Shown here: positions 1-11,768 of the stretch, piece by piece
How positions within the stretch are numbered: the first letter of the stretch is position 1
Layout: each line of letters opens with the position of its first letter
Source: Elysia crispata
Taxonomy: Eukaryota; Mollusca; Gastropoda; Plakobranchidae
Length of the DNA: 64,000 nucleotides
Direction: 5' to 3'
Assembly (NCBI GenBank): GCA_033675545.1
Contig: JAWDGP010002436.1
Span: 391,001 to 455,000, forward strand
Program-made: the position numbers and the translations under genes
The notes under the pieces: generated by a model
Database searches by the model: none
What the model saw: only the letters and a program-made list of their open reading frames with translations
Told to the model about the DNA's origin: nothing

Positions 1-587
1 TAAACTTTTCTCCCGCTTGTATGTTTGTATGTTTGTTTCTGAGCGCAAATTAACGGCGCTAGAGGGCAGTTAAAAATGTTAAATGTAGATTTTCTCAACT
101 TCAAACTATCTTTCAGGTGAATTTTGCGTAGAGAGGGATGATTCACAAAATAAGTGAGTCTATAATTATAATGATAATAATTGGTTAAGTTTACATAGAG
201 TTAAAAAGACAACATTGCATCAAAATGCAGCAAGGTGCACTAAGAACATTTGTAACCCAGCTTATAGGGGAATAAAAACTGGAAATAAAATAAAAGAAAC
301 AAAATAAAAAAGCAGTACCAGAGACTATTTTTTTCAATAAGCCGCACTCTCTGCTCCATTTTATCCCATTACTCTCTCTGCCGTAACCAAGCAATCTTCT
401 TGCTGCCTCCTCCTCTCTTTCCTACCCCCCCCCCCCTTTTCTCCCTTTTGTCTCCAGCTCTCATTTATTTTTTTTCTCCAACTCCCTCATTTGATTTTTT
501 ATTTTAAGAACATTTTCTCTGCTATACATCTTTTCTGTGTAGGATCTAAAATCAGTCTTCACCCGAGCGTGTATACTTTCAACTCAC
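1..587. other. intron sequence downstream of SCYL2 exon m
   Basis: No coding exon is visible here. It follows the donor site of exon m on the minus strand, so it should be the start of the next SCYL2 intron, which continues past the left edge. It is AT-rich, with a C-run near 426-438 and pyrimidine-rich stretches on the plus strand. The remaining C-terminal SCYL2 exons are outside the window. Confidence 0.6.
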
Positions 588-703
588 TTGTCTTGGACTT
601 CTGGAGCTGCTGGGTCCTTGCGTTCTCCAGCAGTATGGCCTGATGGGAAGAGGACAGGTTGTCATCAGACCCGTTCTCGCCGCTCACCATCTTCAGAGAA
701 CCT
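588..703 (-). CDS. SCYL2: SCYL2 exon m: start of the polar C-terminal tail
   Basis: The acceptor is CCGCCAG just right of 703 and the donor GTGAGT just left of 588; the exon is 116 nt. One base completes an Arg codon begun by exon l, then GSLKMVSGENGSDDNLSSS and QAILLENARTQQLQ follow. This corresponds to the acidic/Ser-rich linker and charged helix after the HEAT region of SCYL2. Conservation in this tail is weak, so the call rests on position, phase agreement and splice sites. A (GA)n tract begins about 70 bp upstream of its acceptor. Confidence 0.7.
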
Positions 704-770
704 CTGGCGGCGGGCAGGGTGAGTCAGAGAGGATTAGAGTAGAGACTAGGGGAGCTAAACATTTAATAAG

Positions 771-907
<137 letters not shown>

Positions 908-960
908 GAGTATACTGAAACCTTGACAAACTTCCAGATTTTTTGCTGATTTTTTTTCTG

Positions 961-1500
961 ATACAATGCTGATCCAGCCTCTAGCTCTTTGTTGATACAG
1001 TACTGATCCAGCCTCTAGCTCTTGGCTGATACAGTGCTGATCCAGCCTCTAGCTCTTGGCTGATACAGTGCTGATCCAGCCTCTAGCTCTTTGTTGATAC
1101 AGTACTGATCCAGCCTCTAGCTCTTGGCTGATACAGCACTGATCCAGCCTCTAGCTCTTTGCTGATACAGTACTGATCCAGCCTCTAGCTCTTTGCTGAT
1201 ACGGTACTGATCCAGCCTCTAGCTCTTTGCTGATACAGTACTGATCCAGCCTCTAGCTCTTTGCTGATACAGTACTGATCCAGCCTCTAGCTCTTTGCTG
1301 ATACGGTACTGATTCAGCCTCTAGCTCTTTGCTGATACAGTACTGATCCAACCTCTAGCTCTTTGCTGATACAGTACTGATCCAGCCTCTAGCTCTTTGC
1401 TGATACGGTACTGATTCAGCCTCTAGCTCTTTGCTGATACAGTACTGATCCGGCCTCTAGCTCTTTGCTGATACAGTACTGATCCAGCCTCTAGCTCCTT
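961..1500. repeat. 34-bp minisatellite, about 16 copies
   Basis: Tandem unit of 34 bp with core GATACAGTACTGATCCAGCC followed by TCTAGCTCTTTGCT. The early copies alternate TTGTTG and TTGGCTG variants, while later copies are more uniform. It lies in the intron between SCYL2 exons l and m. Confidence 0.97.
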
Positions 1501-1970
1501 GGTGCACTGGTTTAACATTTCTTGCGCTTAATTTTCAATATTGTACTCAACGCGACGATCTAACGTTATTGCTCTTTATCTTCATCGCAGTGATTTTAGG
1601 TTTGGAACTTAAAGCAGTTATCTAATTTATTTGAACCAGAGAAGATTCCTCTTGAATACGTTTCTGAATCTCAGAATTGTGACCTATGAATCTAGTGTAC
1701 TTTTTCACTAGTTGTGAGCACAGTACTATAATTAACGAGTGAGACACGAACAGGCTTTAAAGCTATTATCTTTCAGTATGGTTTTACTATTCCGCACAGC
1801 TGATATGAACTTTATGCATACAGTTTACATCCTGGACAAGATCTGAGGTCCCCACTTTCGACAATTCTTCATCAAGAAAATGACGAAAAATGATCCAGAC
1901 AATAATTGGAGCTGTCGGTGAGTGAACAAGTGAACAGTTGTCTGATTCAATCCATGTGTTTTTTACCCAC
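1501..1970. other. intron remainder between exons l and m
   Basis: AT-rich single-copy-looking intron sequence between the 34-bp array and exon l. I see no further exon in it. Confidence 0.5.
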
Positions 1971-2074
1971 CTGGGTGGAACAGGTAAAGAGACAGTTTCT
2001 TGCTTCATCTTGTCTCGCCTTTGAGTATCCACGTGATCCAGCATGTCCCTCAGAACCTCCATCAAACCACCAAA
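1971..2074 (-). CDS. SCYL2: SCYL2 exon l: last HEAT-like helices
   Basis: The acceptor is CTGTCCACAG at 2075 and above and the donor is CAG/GTGGGT below 1971. The 104-nt exon starts in phase 0 and ends with two bases of an Arg codon. Residues begin FGGLMEVLRDMLDHVDTQRR, which corresponds to the FxxFxxVxxxML helix of vertebrate SCYL2. The following PVPPR leads into the linker. The open frame continues past the acceptor into the intron, but the conserved match begins at Phe directly after CAG. Confidence 0.85.
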
Positions 2075-3195
2075 CTGTGGACAGAAGGCAAGAAGTAAAG
2101 CCAAGTCCAGAGTACTCAGCTTCCTGAACATTTTCCAGATTTTAAAACAGTAAAAGAATTAAAAAAGTTAAAAAAAAATAACGTCGAGTTAAAAAAAAAA
2201 TGATAATTTCGGAGCACTCATCGCTTTCTTTGATTTTATACCCATAGAGAAAATATCAGTGCAAGGTTTGCTACAAAGTAACAGCCGCTCATTCCTTTTT
2301 TTACTTGATCAGTGGGGTTTGGAATGAGCTGAGGAAAATAACAGTTATAAAGTTTACCGCTCTCGACACGGTTTCTGAATGAGCCATTTCGCCCACGACT
2401 TGCCGGAAATGTGACAATTATTGGAGCCAATAGTTTTCATGGCTTTAGAAATCCAAAAAAAAAATGTTACTCAAATTTTAGTCTTGGAAAACGAGCTCTG
2501 AATCATGTCTTCCTTTACACAATATCAATGTCACACATATATATATATATATATATATATTATGTTGTTTCTTATAGATAAAGAATTATGCCACTCTCTG
2601 TCGCTGTCTCTCTTTCTTTCTTTCTCTGAAGCCCATTCTTATTATTTATGATCTCCTCATTTTTCAATTTTCTTTTATCTCTCGCGTCTCTTTCTTTATT
2701 TTTTTATTTTTCTAGTCCTCTAATTATTTTTCTTTCCTCTCCATCTCCCCACTTCAAGACTATTTCTTTGAATCGCAAATTGTTCGTTGAATCTTCCTTT
2801 CACCTAAATGCCTCGAGCCATCATAATGAAAGTGTGTCTCGATCACCACCTTCCTCTTTACTGCCTGAATAACACTTAAATGCTGACGCCTTTCAGCCTA
2901 GTTCCAACTAAAAAATCTTAGCTTTTTAATTCAATAAAATTTTTACAGCGTTTTCCTTAAAAAAAAAAAAAGAAAACAAAGAAAAAAAGCAGCGAAATTT
3001 GACATGATAATGATAGAATGGGCAGAAAAGTCTCATATTACCAGCCCAATGAGAAAAGCTGTAATTTCCAAAATGCCAAAACCTATTAAAAAAAAAAAAC
3101 ACTTCCCCTCTGCTCGAAACCCTGAAACACAGCCATTTTTATCTTGCGGTGCGCGATTTTCCTTTATTCCTTGTTGTATCCTCTTTCTTCGGACA

Positions 3196-3198
<3 letters not shown>
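2075..3198. other. intron, no gene seen
   Basis: AT-rich intron between exons k and l, with A-runs near 2165-2200 and 2959-2971 and a short (TA)n tract at about 2537-2560. A short plus-strand open frame at 2648-2872 is Ser/Leu/Phe-rich and lacks any recognisable domain. Confidence 0.5.

Positions 3199-3285
<87 letters not shown>
3199..3285. repeat. (CT)n microsatellite
   Basis: Pure CT tract of about 87 bp followed by degenerate CT/CTGT-rich sequence to about 3412. Ser/Leu and Arg/Glu open frames here are artefacts of the repeat. Confidence 0.98.
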
Positions 3286-3288
<3 letters not shown>

Positions 3289-3952
3289 CTGCGTCTGGCC
3301 CAAAACTTTGACTCTCCATCTCTCTTTCTTTGTAAATGTGTCTCTGTCTGTCTCACTCTCTCTTTCTCTGTCTGCCTATCTCTCTGTCTCTGTAAATCTC
3401 TCACTTTCTCGGAAAACTTGCTAATGAATGATTGAAACATGACCAAACTGCATTTATATGGCAAAATTAAATAAAATAGTTAAAAGAAAATTCACCACGA
3501 GATTATTTCAAACTAGTAAACATTGACATACATTTAGACAGATATCTAGCTACAGAGAGGCTGCAAGGGAAATAACCCTTCTCCTCTGAAGAGAATGATC
3601 TTCGCAATTCAGAATATTCACATGCATTGCAAACCTTCACCACCCTTGCACTGCTAATCTGAAACCTGAGAAACTCATATTTAAGAGATTTTAGACATCC
3701 TTTGGACTTCCCTGTGTAAGCTGGCCGAGCAATCGCTGTAAATTTCGCTCATTTAGCACATATATCAGCTCGCTTCTCATTATGTGTGCCATCATCAGAC
3801 AGGCCAATGCGATTAGAGGGCGAGAAGCGAGTTGAGCTGGTTCAGGCCTGGCACTGGTGTCTTCCCTGGCCTGGGGAAAGTCGCTACACCAGTTACTGTC
3901 AGGTCGACCTCATTAGCCTGTCAGTTAATGTGACATACTTTCACGGGGCTTT

Positions 3953-3982
3953 TACACACACACACACACAAACACACACACG
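3953..3982. repeat. (CA)n microsatellite
   Basis: Short CA tract with one AA interruption. Confidence 0.95.
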
Positions 3983-4154
3983 GACACTCATTCTTACTAC
4001 AATTACTGCAAAGCCCATCACACGTCTCTCACGATACCTTTCTCCATCAGTATGAGTATAGCTATATTGACTTAAAATCATCTATTGCTGAAAAGTTTTA
4101 TCAATGAGAAACTTTTGTTTTGTTCTTAAACAGTGTTATGAACAGTTTACAAAA

Positions 4155-4168
4155 TAATGATAATAATG

Positions 4169-4238
<70 letters not shown>

Positions 4239-4329
4239 GAAGAAGAAGAAGAAGAAGAAGAAGAACAGCAACAACAACAGCAGCACAAGCAGCAGCAAAA
4301 ACAACAATAACAACAACAACAACAACAAC

Positions 4330-4419
<90 letters not shown>

Positions 4420-4520
4420 TAATAAGAATACTAATTAAACAACAACAAAAACAACAGCAACAACAACAAGAATAACAACAACAACAAGAACAAGAACAAC
4501 AATAACAATAAAAATAAAAT
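4155..4520. repeat. compound (AAT)n-(AAG)n-(CAA)n-(AAT)n microsatellite
   Basis: Runs of AAT flank a block of AAG and CAR triplets at about 4237-4320, then a second AAT run to 4420 and a CAA-rich tail. Poly-Asn, poly-Ile and poly-Leu open frames are repeat translations. A separate (GAT)n tract follows at about 4546-4577. Confidence 0.97.
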
Positions 4521-4544
4521 AATTCATTGAAACTACAATCATTT

Positions 4545-4576
<32 letters not shown>

Positions 4577-4577
4577 A

Positions 4578-5640
4578 ATTGAATTGGGAATAATTATGTT
4601 GACAGTGAGTAAAATGTAACTAATGTCTTAGTGGTGGTCCTGTGCCATATATATTTAATTTTTGGAAATAAATACCAGGATGACGGCTGAAGCAACTTGA
4701 AAGAAAACCATCACCAATTATAACTTATAAATATAAGTCGACATGAGCGAGTTTTATTGACAACCAGCGCCCTAATTCTAACAGTGTCTGACTCAGTGTG
4801 GTAAGGCAGCCAGCAAGAAGGGGCGCGCAGGCGCTGGACCTATGATCAAATAGAAAGTGCAAATAAAAACAGTAGCAAACCTAAAGAGTTAATTTTAGTT
4901 TAAAAAAAATAAACTGCAAAATCAAGAAAAAACGATCCACTGGAGCATCTAAATGCTCTAGAAGCATAATCTAGAATCTCTATTTAGTCTAGATCAAGAT
5001 GTAAGACCCAGTTTCAGGCTATGAGGGTTTACTACAATTGATATCGTTCGTTCTTCATGCGTGTGCGTCTAATGTCCAAGTGTTGGTGTAGCCGGATTGG
5101 CTGTTTACTATTATGATTGATGCGGTTCGAACCTTCTTATTCAAGTCGGCAAGTAAAGTCCTAAGCCGTAGAACTCCTTTTTAGCAAGCGGAAAGACAGT
5201 TCCGTATGAGTGATGGTCTCTCTGAGAGGCAAGGTGACGGGTACCGACGCATCTATAAGAGCGAGGATTCGAGTTATTTTTTGGCTCTTTTCTCTCAAAT
5301 CTAAAAAGAACTACAGAGAACTTTCGACTAAAGCGCTACATTATTCCTACTTACATATTCCTGTGGTCTGTCAAATCTTTAGCTAATTTACTATTAGTAC
5401 GGACAGCAGCAGTTTTACCTTGTCCTCCACTTCTAGACTCTTATAATTCTCAGTTAAAGATAGTAATCGAATTGAATATTGACCGGCGAGGGAAGAAAAG
5501 TTCGATTCAGGTCAGTCACGTGACCAAACCTTGATGTTCAGTATTCTATAACCTTCTTCATGGCCATGGCAGTAGTTTAAGATATCAGTTTATTATATAA
5601 CTGGTTGGAAAGGTCCTTTTACAGACACGCAGACATAAAT
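4578..5640. other. intron, no gene seen
   Basis: Mixed-composition intron sequence between exons k and l. Nothing coding or repetitive was recognised beyond short TCTAGA-containing strings near 4970-4992. Confidence 0.45.
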
Positions 5641-5644
5641 ATAA

Positions 5645-5737
5645 TACAGAGCGAGAGAAAGAGAGAGACAGAGACAGACACAGAGACAGAGAGAGAAAAC
5701 GAGAGAGAAAAAGAGAGAGAGAGAAAACAAGAGAGGC

Positions 5738-5824
<87 letters not shown>

Positions 5825-5945
5825 GACTAAGACAGAGTCAGAGACAAAGACAGAGACAGAGAGAGACAGAGAGAGGACGGAGAGAGACAAAGAGAGAGCG
5901 AGAGAAAGAGAGAGACACCCACACAGACAAAGAGACAGAGAGACA
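5645..5945. repeat. (GA)n-rich tract beside the exon k donor
   Basis: Degenerate GA/GACA repeat with a pure GA core at about 5754-5819. It runs to within about 15 bp of the donor of exon k, so on the sense strand the 5' end of this intron is (CT)n-rich. Confidence 0.96.
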
Positions 5946-5960
5946 GACAGACGGACTGAC

Positions 5961-6079
5961 CTGCTCCATCGAGAGTCCAGGATTGACTGTATGTGGGATG
6001 AGGGAGGGCATCACCTTGGTTGCTATCAGATTGTGGGTCAAACCAAACTTCTTGTCGCTCAACATGTGCTTGTAGATGC
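5961..6079 (-). CDS. SCYL2: SCYL2 exon k: GIYK HEAT segment
   Basis: The acceptor is TGTCTGTGCAG above 6079 and the donor is CAG/GTCAGT below 5961. The first two bases complete the Gly codon begun by exon j. Residues IYKHMLSDKKFGLTHNLIA then MPSLIPHTVNPG correspond to the GIYK...KKLGIT...VLPHLIPL segment of SCYL2, one of the most diagnostic stretches of the family. It ends in phase 0, as exon l requires. Confidence 0.92.
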
Positions 6080-8973
6080 CTGCACAGACAACAGACATGA
6101 ATTCAATAAAAGAGCTTAAGATGGGGAGGGGGCGGCTAATTTTTTTAATTGGAGATAAATGTAGATAAAAAGAAAAAAAAAACGGACGTTGAAGAGATTG
6201 AGAAAAATTTGAAAAAAAAAAAAGAAAAAGAAAAAGGAGTGAGAGGCTAAAGAAAATATTGGTAATGGAGTATTGAGGGCAAAATAAAAAAAAGGGTATA
6301 GAGAGATGGACAAAGAGAGAAGAAAATTGGAAAATAAAGAAAGTTGAAGAGGAGTACTCAGATATAGAAAAGAATAGCAAAAGACCAAAAAAAAATTAGA
6401 TCTAGAAAGAGAGAGAGAGAGGGAGAGAGAGAAAGAGAGGGACAAAGAGGAAAGAGTAATCAGTATTTTCCATGAAACGGTATTATTCACACACCTATAG
6501 ATATATGTATTGATTGCTGCTTTCTGCCTTCAAACATTTATATGCAATAACAGAGAAGAAACGTCATAGCGCACATACCATATCTTCATTGTAGTAATGA
6601 TCAAAGCGATGAAGTGTACAATAACTGGAAGAAGCGCAGCAGAGGTCATGAGAAAAGACACGGCGATAATACAAACTGCTACTAATACTTCTTGAGTTAC
6701 TTCTAACCTTTATCCATGCTACGTTTTGGGTTAGAATCAAAGTAAAACATGGCCACGTAAGTCGTTGTAGCTCAGAGACGATTGGTGATACAAGGATGGC
6801 GTAAAGTATCGAAATGAATTGTTAAAACAGAGATAAACTGAGAAAGTCCTCCCTCTGCGAGAAAATGAATATGTATTGAAGAAATATGGGAACTCAGATA
6901 GTTCTGCTCTTTCTAAATCTACTGTAAAATGTTTTGAAACGCTTATTTGAAAACTAGGAATTCTCGCATAAAGTACCTGGCAGTGAACTGCCTTTTGAAA
7001 ATTCAATATATTTTTTAAAAAGGTTCTATAAACACATTTGGATTTTATAAAATATTAGCTTACTATTTCCATTTAAAAAATGAGTTACTGCCCTTGTCAT
7101 AGGTCTGCTTTTAATCAAATAAGAATTGGTCAGTTAATGAATATAAAGTAGGAAGAAAGAAGAAAACAGCACGAGACTATTCTCTTTTTTTTTTTTTAAA
7201 TAGGCCTTTTTAATTTAATTTAATTTTCATTATTAGAGATAAAACACTGCGACGCCTTACACATTGATAAATCAGTAGATTTTGTAGATCTAAATTGGGA
7301 TGGCCAGAGTGAGGCTGATTGAAGAGTTAAAGGATTGAAACATTATAAAAGTTCATGGTAAAATGGCTCTCTGTATATTATTTTCAGTCTAACCCTTTTT
7401 AGACACAGAAATGGCTTTGAAATTAAAAAAAAAACAACAACAACCCATAAATGAACAACTTAGAGTAAAACATGATTAAAGAAAAAAGTAAACTCTGTCC
7501 CTTATGACAGTTTGAGACAAATGACACGGTGTTCGCAAAGAGCGCTTAAAAAACGATTTTTTTTAACTTATTGTACATGATTCATTTACAACCTTTTTAT
7601 TATGATCTGTCAAATATTTGTAAACGTGCAGCATCGAATATTTCTCAGTTTCCATTATATTACAGTTGACTTATCATATGAGCACAAAAGGAGCATAAAA
7701 ACAGTCTATGGAAAAAAAAACCATGCTTTACCAACCTCCTATAAATGATTGATAAATTAACTGTCGGCATTATTTAAATTAAGGAAACGCGTATGAAACA
7801 AATTAGTCTTTTTCCAGCTGAACACTGTAGACTGCTACGGTGATCCAAAGTCCAGCTTAATTTGGAATGAGAAAAACAAAGACAAGAATTTGCTCCAGTA
7901 ATTGTTGGCAATATTTCTCCATGATCATATGCAAAAACTTCACTCTTGCTATCTGATAAGAATATACAGTATTGACCGATTGAACGATTATAATAATCGT
8001 ACCAATCTCTGAGAAATAAATCTAGATATACATTCTGGATGTTTTTGCGAAATAGAAATATATTTAAAAAGCTGATCTTACGGATTTTGATTCTTAGACA
8101 AACTTTTCAGAAAGTTGGCATGATGGTTTACTGTTAAAAAGAAATCGATTTTGTAGTCTTTTGTTAAAATTGATTGTGAAATGCGAATGTAGACTGCTAA
8201 GCCATACTCTTCGAATACGGTATCCCTTTCTTTCATCATGGCTGACTAAAAACGTCAACTTACGTCACGTCAGATCAGTGCATATTTACTTTTCAGAATT
8301 GAAAGATTGAAAGATCTATTGTAAAATAAGGTAAATTGTTTTGTTCAGCAGCATTTACTACTCTGCCCCTTTGAATTTACCATGATGGTGTCAAACTCTC
8401 GACCCAATAACCTTTGGGCCAAAAAAGATCGACATGAAAATTTTAATGGAGAATATTTCACTATCAATGACTATTTTACTATTTGATAATCATAGAAACT
8501 GAACAACAAAAGAAAGGACTGACAATGACGTTTTTCGAACTTCTGGACGATTCTAAATACAAATATTTTGTTGAATCTACGATTGGCGGGTGATATTTGA
8601 TTATCATTCGTCTATAGTGAGTCTCTCTGAACAATCTCTACGTTCCACAGATTGTATTGTTGAGCACAAAGTATAAATAAATGTGTATTGCGACAAGTTA
8701 ATCTTAGTCTTTATAACGATCAGTTCTTGGGATTCATTTGAAAAAAAAGAAGGCTAAGCTAATATATTGCTTGAATTGAAACCTTTTTCGTAAGAACAAT
8801 CAACCAGTTTTCCGTCCCACAGTGCACCCTTTTAATGTCATGCACTTAAGAATATCTTTCTTTGTTGCATTTTGGCAACGAGTAATATGCATTAATGATC
8901 AGGCTAAACTAATCGATAACTTGAGTGAACGACCCGACAGCCGATTTGTTGATGTGCACTGGCGCGTACTCAC
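6080..8973. other. intron between exons j and k
   Basis: 2.9-kb AT-rich intron. At 6163-6455 there is a purine-rich stretch (A and GA runs). Elsewhere I see no exon, repeat array or RNA gene. Confidence 0.5.
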
Positions 8974-9106
8974 CGACCACACAGGTGATCACGTCTGGAT
9001 CCTGCCCGGATATATTGGCCAGGAACGGTAAGATGTTGTCCAGTATGAGCATCTTGTCCAGGCTGTCCAACAGATGGTCAATACACGTGAGGGCGTTGAT
9101 ACGGAT
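8974..9106 (-). CDS. SCYL2: SCYL2 exon j: HEAT helices, LDNILPFL motif
   Basis: The acceptor is TGTCCACCAG above 9106 and the donor is GTGAGT directly below 8974. The 133-nt exon starts in phase 0 with IRINALTCIDHLLDSL, followed by LDKMLILDNILPFLANI, matching the VRVNSLVCLGKILE...LDDILPFLQQI region of vertebrate SCYL2. It leaves one base that joins exon k to make Gly. Confidence 0.93.
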
Positions 9107-9879
9107 CTGGTGGACACAGGGTAACACAGTTTAAGCTCCCACACAGTTTCTTGTTGCTCGCCACCTTAACTGGCAAGAGGCAATCTCCTCGGTCTTTTGA
9201 GGGCGAAGTAACAGAATAGAATTCGACTTTTGAAACATTTTTAATGAAATTGATGGTTAAGGGGAGATCACGCCTGTTTCTGGCTAAGCAGGATGGTGGG
9301 ATTTGATTGCAGCGCCAGTTCGATTAATATCTCGTCTTATTCTTGATTACTCTGTTAGATCTAGGTCATTTTTTTTGCTTCTGCATATCATCCATGCTTA
9401 TGTATTTTTTTTTTAAATTACAGACTTTCCACTACATTCTGTTTTATATCTACCACTGCACACCTACAAGACACCTACAACCAGGGTAAAGTCCAAAGCC
9501 AGCAACATCTTTCATTATAAAGAAGCTCCATCGATTAACCTCTTTGATCATCCAAGCTCCTTAGCAGCCTATGTTATAAATTGATTCTACTTATTCGGTT
9601 TGAACAATAAAAGTAGAACTTGAGTAAGAGTTGGAAATTATTTTATTGGTATCGAACCGACGCTTTGTAATCTTGTCGAACTAATCTGAAGCAGACAAAG
9701 GTTGGCTGGGTGACTACCACACTACCTTGCTCCTAGATGGGGTGTTATATAGATTCGATCAATCTTTATCACATATAAATTTATATTTTCTTTTCGGATT
9801 CCTTTCGTACTATTAGATAGTTTTGAATGCTAAGCTATTCCTCATCCATTTTAGTCACGGGCTAGACAGTGACACCTAC
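9107..9879. other. intron between exons i and j
   Basis: 773-bp intron with no repeat array and no other exon recognised. Confidence 0.55.
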
Positions 9880-9993
9880 CCTGACATTGTTCGACCTGAA
9901 GAATAGAGACTTGGCCTTGGGCAAGACGACCTTTCTCAGGATGTTATCGTCCAGGTGTTCCCTGATGACAGCCACTGCGTTCAGCGCCGCCTC
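9880..9993 (-). CDS. SCYL2: SCYL2 exon i: HEAT helices
   Basis: The acceptor is TTTGCAG above 9993 and the donor is GTCAGG/GTAGGT below 9880. The 114-nt, 38-codon exon is phase 0 at both ends. Residues EAALNAVAVIREHLDDNIL and VVLPKAKSLFFRSNNVR fit the amphipathic helix pair between the LTKTPPDEI and VRVNSL segments of SCYL2. The acidic-helix sequence is not strongly conserved, so the assignment leans on collinearity with exons h and j. Confidence 0.88.
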
Positions 9994-10422
9994 CTGCAAA
10001 CACACACACAAACACAGACATAATCACAATCATGGAGAATTGTGGTACTGAACTTTTCATGAACAGGGCAAAAGATAGACATTAAGCTCTAGAAAAACAT
10101 ACTATATCATTCTTATCTACCTAACACTCCGCTATATGAGTGTCAGAATAATATTAAATTAAACTTGTTAAGTTGTTACAAAGGCCTTATACTACTGGTC
10201 TGCCTACATTTATCTTCTCTGATCTCTTTTGTCATATAGAATCAGCCACCGCCGAGCAGGGATGATATCACACGATAAAAGAACAGTCTGAGAAGCAATA
10301 CCAAGAGGTCAGAAGTAATAAAGAAATCGAATGGTATACACAGAGAAAGAGATTAAAAGGAAGGCAGAGAAGTAAACAGATAAATGAAGTAAGTGATGAA
10401 AGGATAGAAGAAAATATTTTAC

Positions 10423-10545
10423 CTGGGCTTGTAAAGATGAAGAATCTAAGGTATTAAAGACAAAAGGTAAAACTTCCACCTTGATCTCATCTTGTGGTGA
10501 CTTGGACAAAATAATGTCCAGTTTAGACAAAATATACACTGTAGC
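10423..10545 (-). CDS. SCYL2: SCYL2 exon h: SKSPQDEI HEAT segment
   Basis: The acceptor is TTTCCGACAG above 10545 and the donor is CAG/GTAAAA below 10423. It is 41 codons, phase 0 at both ends. Residues LSKLDIILSKSPQDEIKVEV then LPFVFNTLDSSSLQAQ match the QKMDLLLTKTPPDEI...VLPMVYRALEAPSIQIQ stretch of SCYL2 closely. This is one of the strongest family matches in the window. Confidence 0.95.
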
Positions 10546-11591
10546 CTGTCGGAAACACAAAATAGGAAGGATTAGTGACAAAACCTGTTGGAAAATAAGG
10601 TAAAAATTACTCAGTTCATAAAACCTTTCATACAGATGTCATAAATTATCCGCCTCATCCTTTATTTTCAAAGTAATCACATCAAATTTCTGAATAAAAA
10701 AAAAGTTTCATGATGAAATACACAGTTTACCATTGTTTGAAAAAACTTTAGAAAGAACAAAAACTGAGTTTCGCTGCTAATTAGACTCCGTCTGTTTTCA
10801 TCTCTTATTAGATTTGACACCATCGCTTAAAAACGAAAAAAAAAGTATTTTTTCGCATAAGACCACACAATGAACTCTTTTAACATTAGGAACTTTGGAA
10901 CATGAGTTACAATACCTGTGTAGTATCTCCTTTTGGCAGAGACACTCTAAGAAACTGTGGAAGGTGCCTGCACGATAATCAGATAATGCATGAATAGTGC
11001 TGGGTATGATATTCATGAACAGAACGTCTCTGGATATCACTAACAACTAGTGGGTGACACTAGATGAACATTGGCACAGTCAGTGCACAATGTAGCACAG
11101 TTAGTGCACAATGTAGCACAGTTAGTGCACAATGTAGCCCAGTTAGTGCGCAATGTGCGGAACGTGTGTGAAAACTGCTCGGAGCACAGAGACCCGCGCA
11201 TTGATCGGTAACGGTCTAGATGTTGTTTTAGAGCACATTCAGAGGCTGGGACAGTGTTTGAGTATAGTGTTTTTACGGTCTGTAAATAGAGCAGTGCTTG
11301 GGCAGTGATTGGAATTTGAAGAGCGTCTCAAGGTCTTTGATACGTTAGTGTTAGCTGTATATACAGGTATTTACATTAAGAAAATGACCGTTTGGATGTT
11401 GCCGCCATAGAACATAATCATGAAGAGTTTTAACTTAACATAATAGTTATAGTCTTTTTGAAGTGCGTACAATGTATTAAACTATTTAGCTATTACCAGT
11501 GTAGCATCTGCATAGTAGAGAGACGGTGAATGGTCAGTATATTAGCAGCACTGACCAGAACAACGCATAAACTAGGCTTGGTCCAACTCAC
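10546..11591. other. intron between exons g and h
   Basis: 1.05-kb intron. Three short near-identical repeats of a GTTAGTGCACAATGTAGCAC-type string occur at about 11070-11155, a small 21-22 bp array. Nothing else was recognised. Confidence 0.6.
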
Positions 11592-11768
11592 TTGGACTGG
11601 CTTGTTGTTGGCAAGGATTGCCCGAAACTCTGGCATGATGATCTCTACGTAGTCGCCGCGGGTGGCGTAGTCGATGATGGTGATGAGCGTGGGTAAGGCG
11701 AAGATGATAGCCTCCGTGCACCGGCACTCGTTGAGGATATCAGGTAATACATAGCTGTACAAGATTTT
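11592..11768 (-). CDS. SCYL2: SCYL2 exon g: ILP...FALP HEAT segment
   Basis: 59 codons, phase 0 at both ends; the donor is CCAA/GTGAGT below 11592 and the acceptor CCCCAG is at 11769 and above. It starts KILYSYVLPDILNE and continues AIIFALPTLITII, then GDYVEIIMPEF, matching RVIVQRILPCLTSEF...VPFVLPNVLLIAEE...YVKLILPEL in SCYL2. The start is chosen because Lys joins the PNIPR end of exon f exactly as the family's LPKLPK/R junction does. The first 26 nt and the acceptor are also the unit of the adjacent 39-bp minisatellite, so upstream acceptors could extend the exon in frame by 13-residue steps. Confidence 0.93.

Noticed and set aside
4101-4438. Poly-Asn, poly-Ile and poly-Leu open frames
   Set aside because: Triplet microsatellite read in three frames on each strand; no other coding sign.
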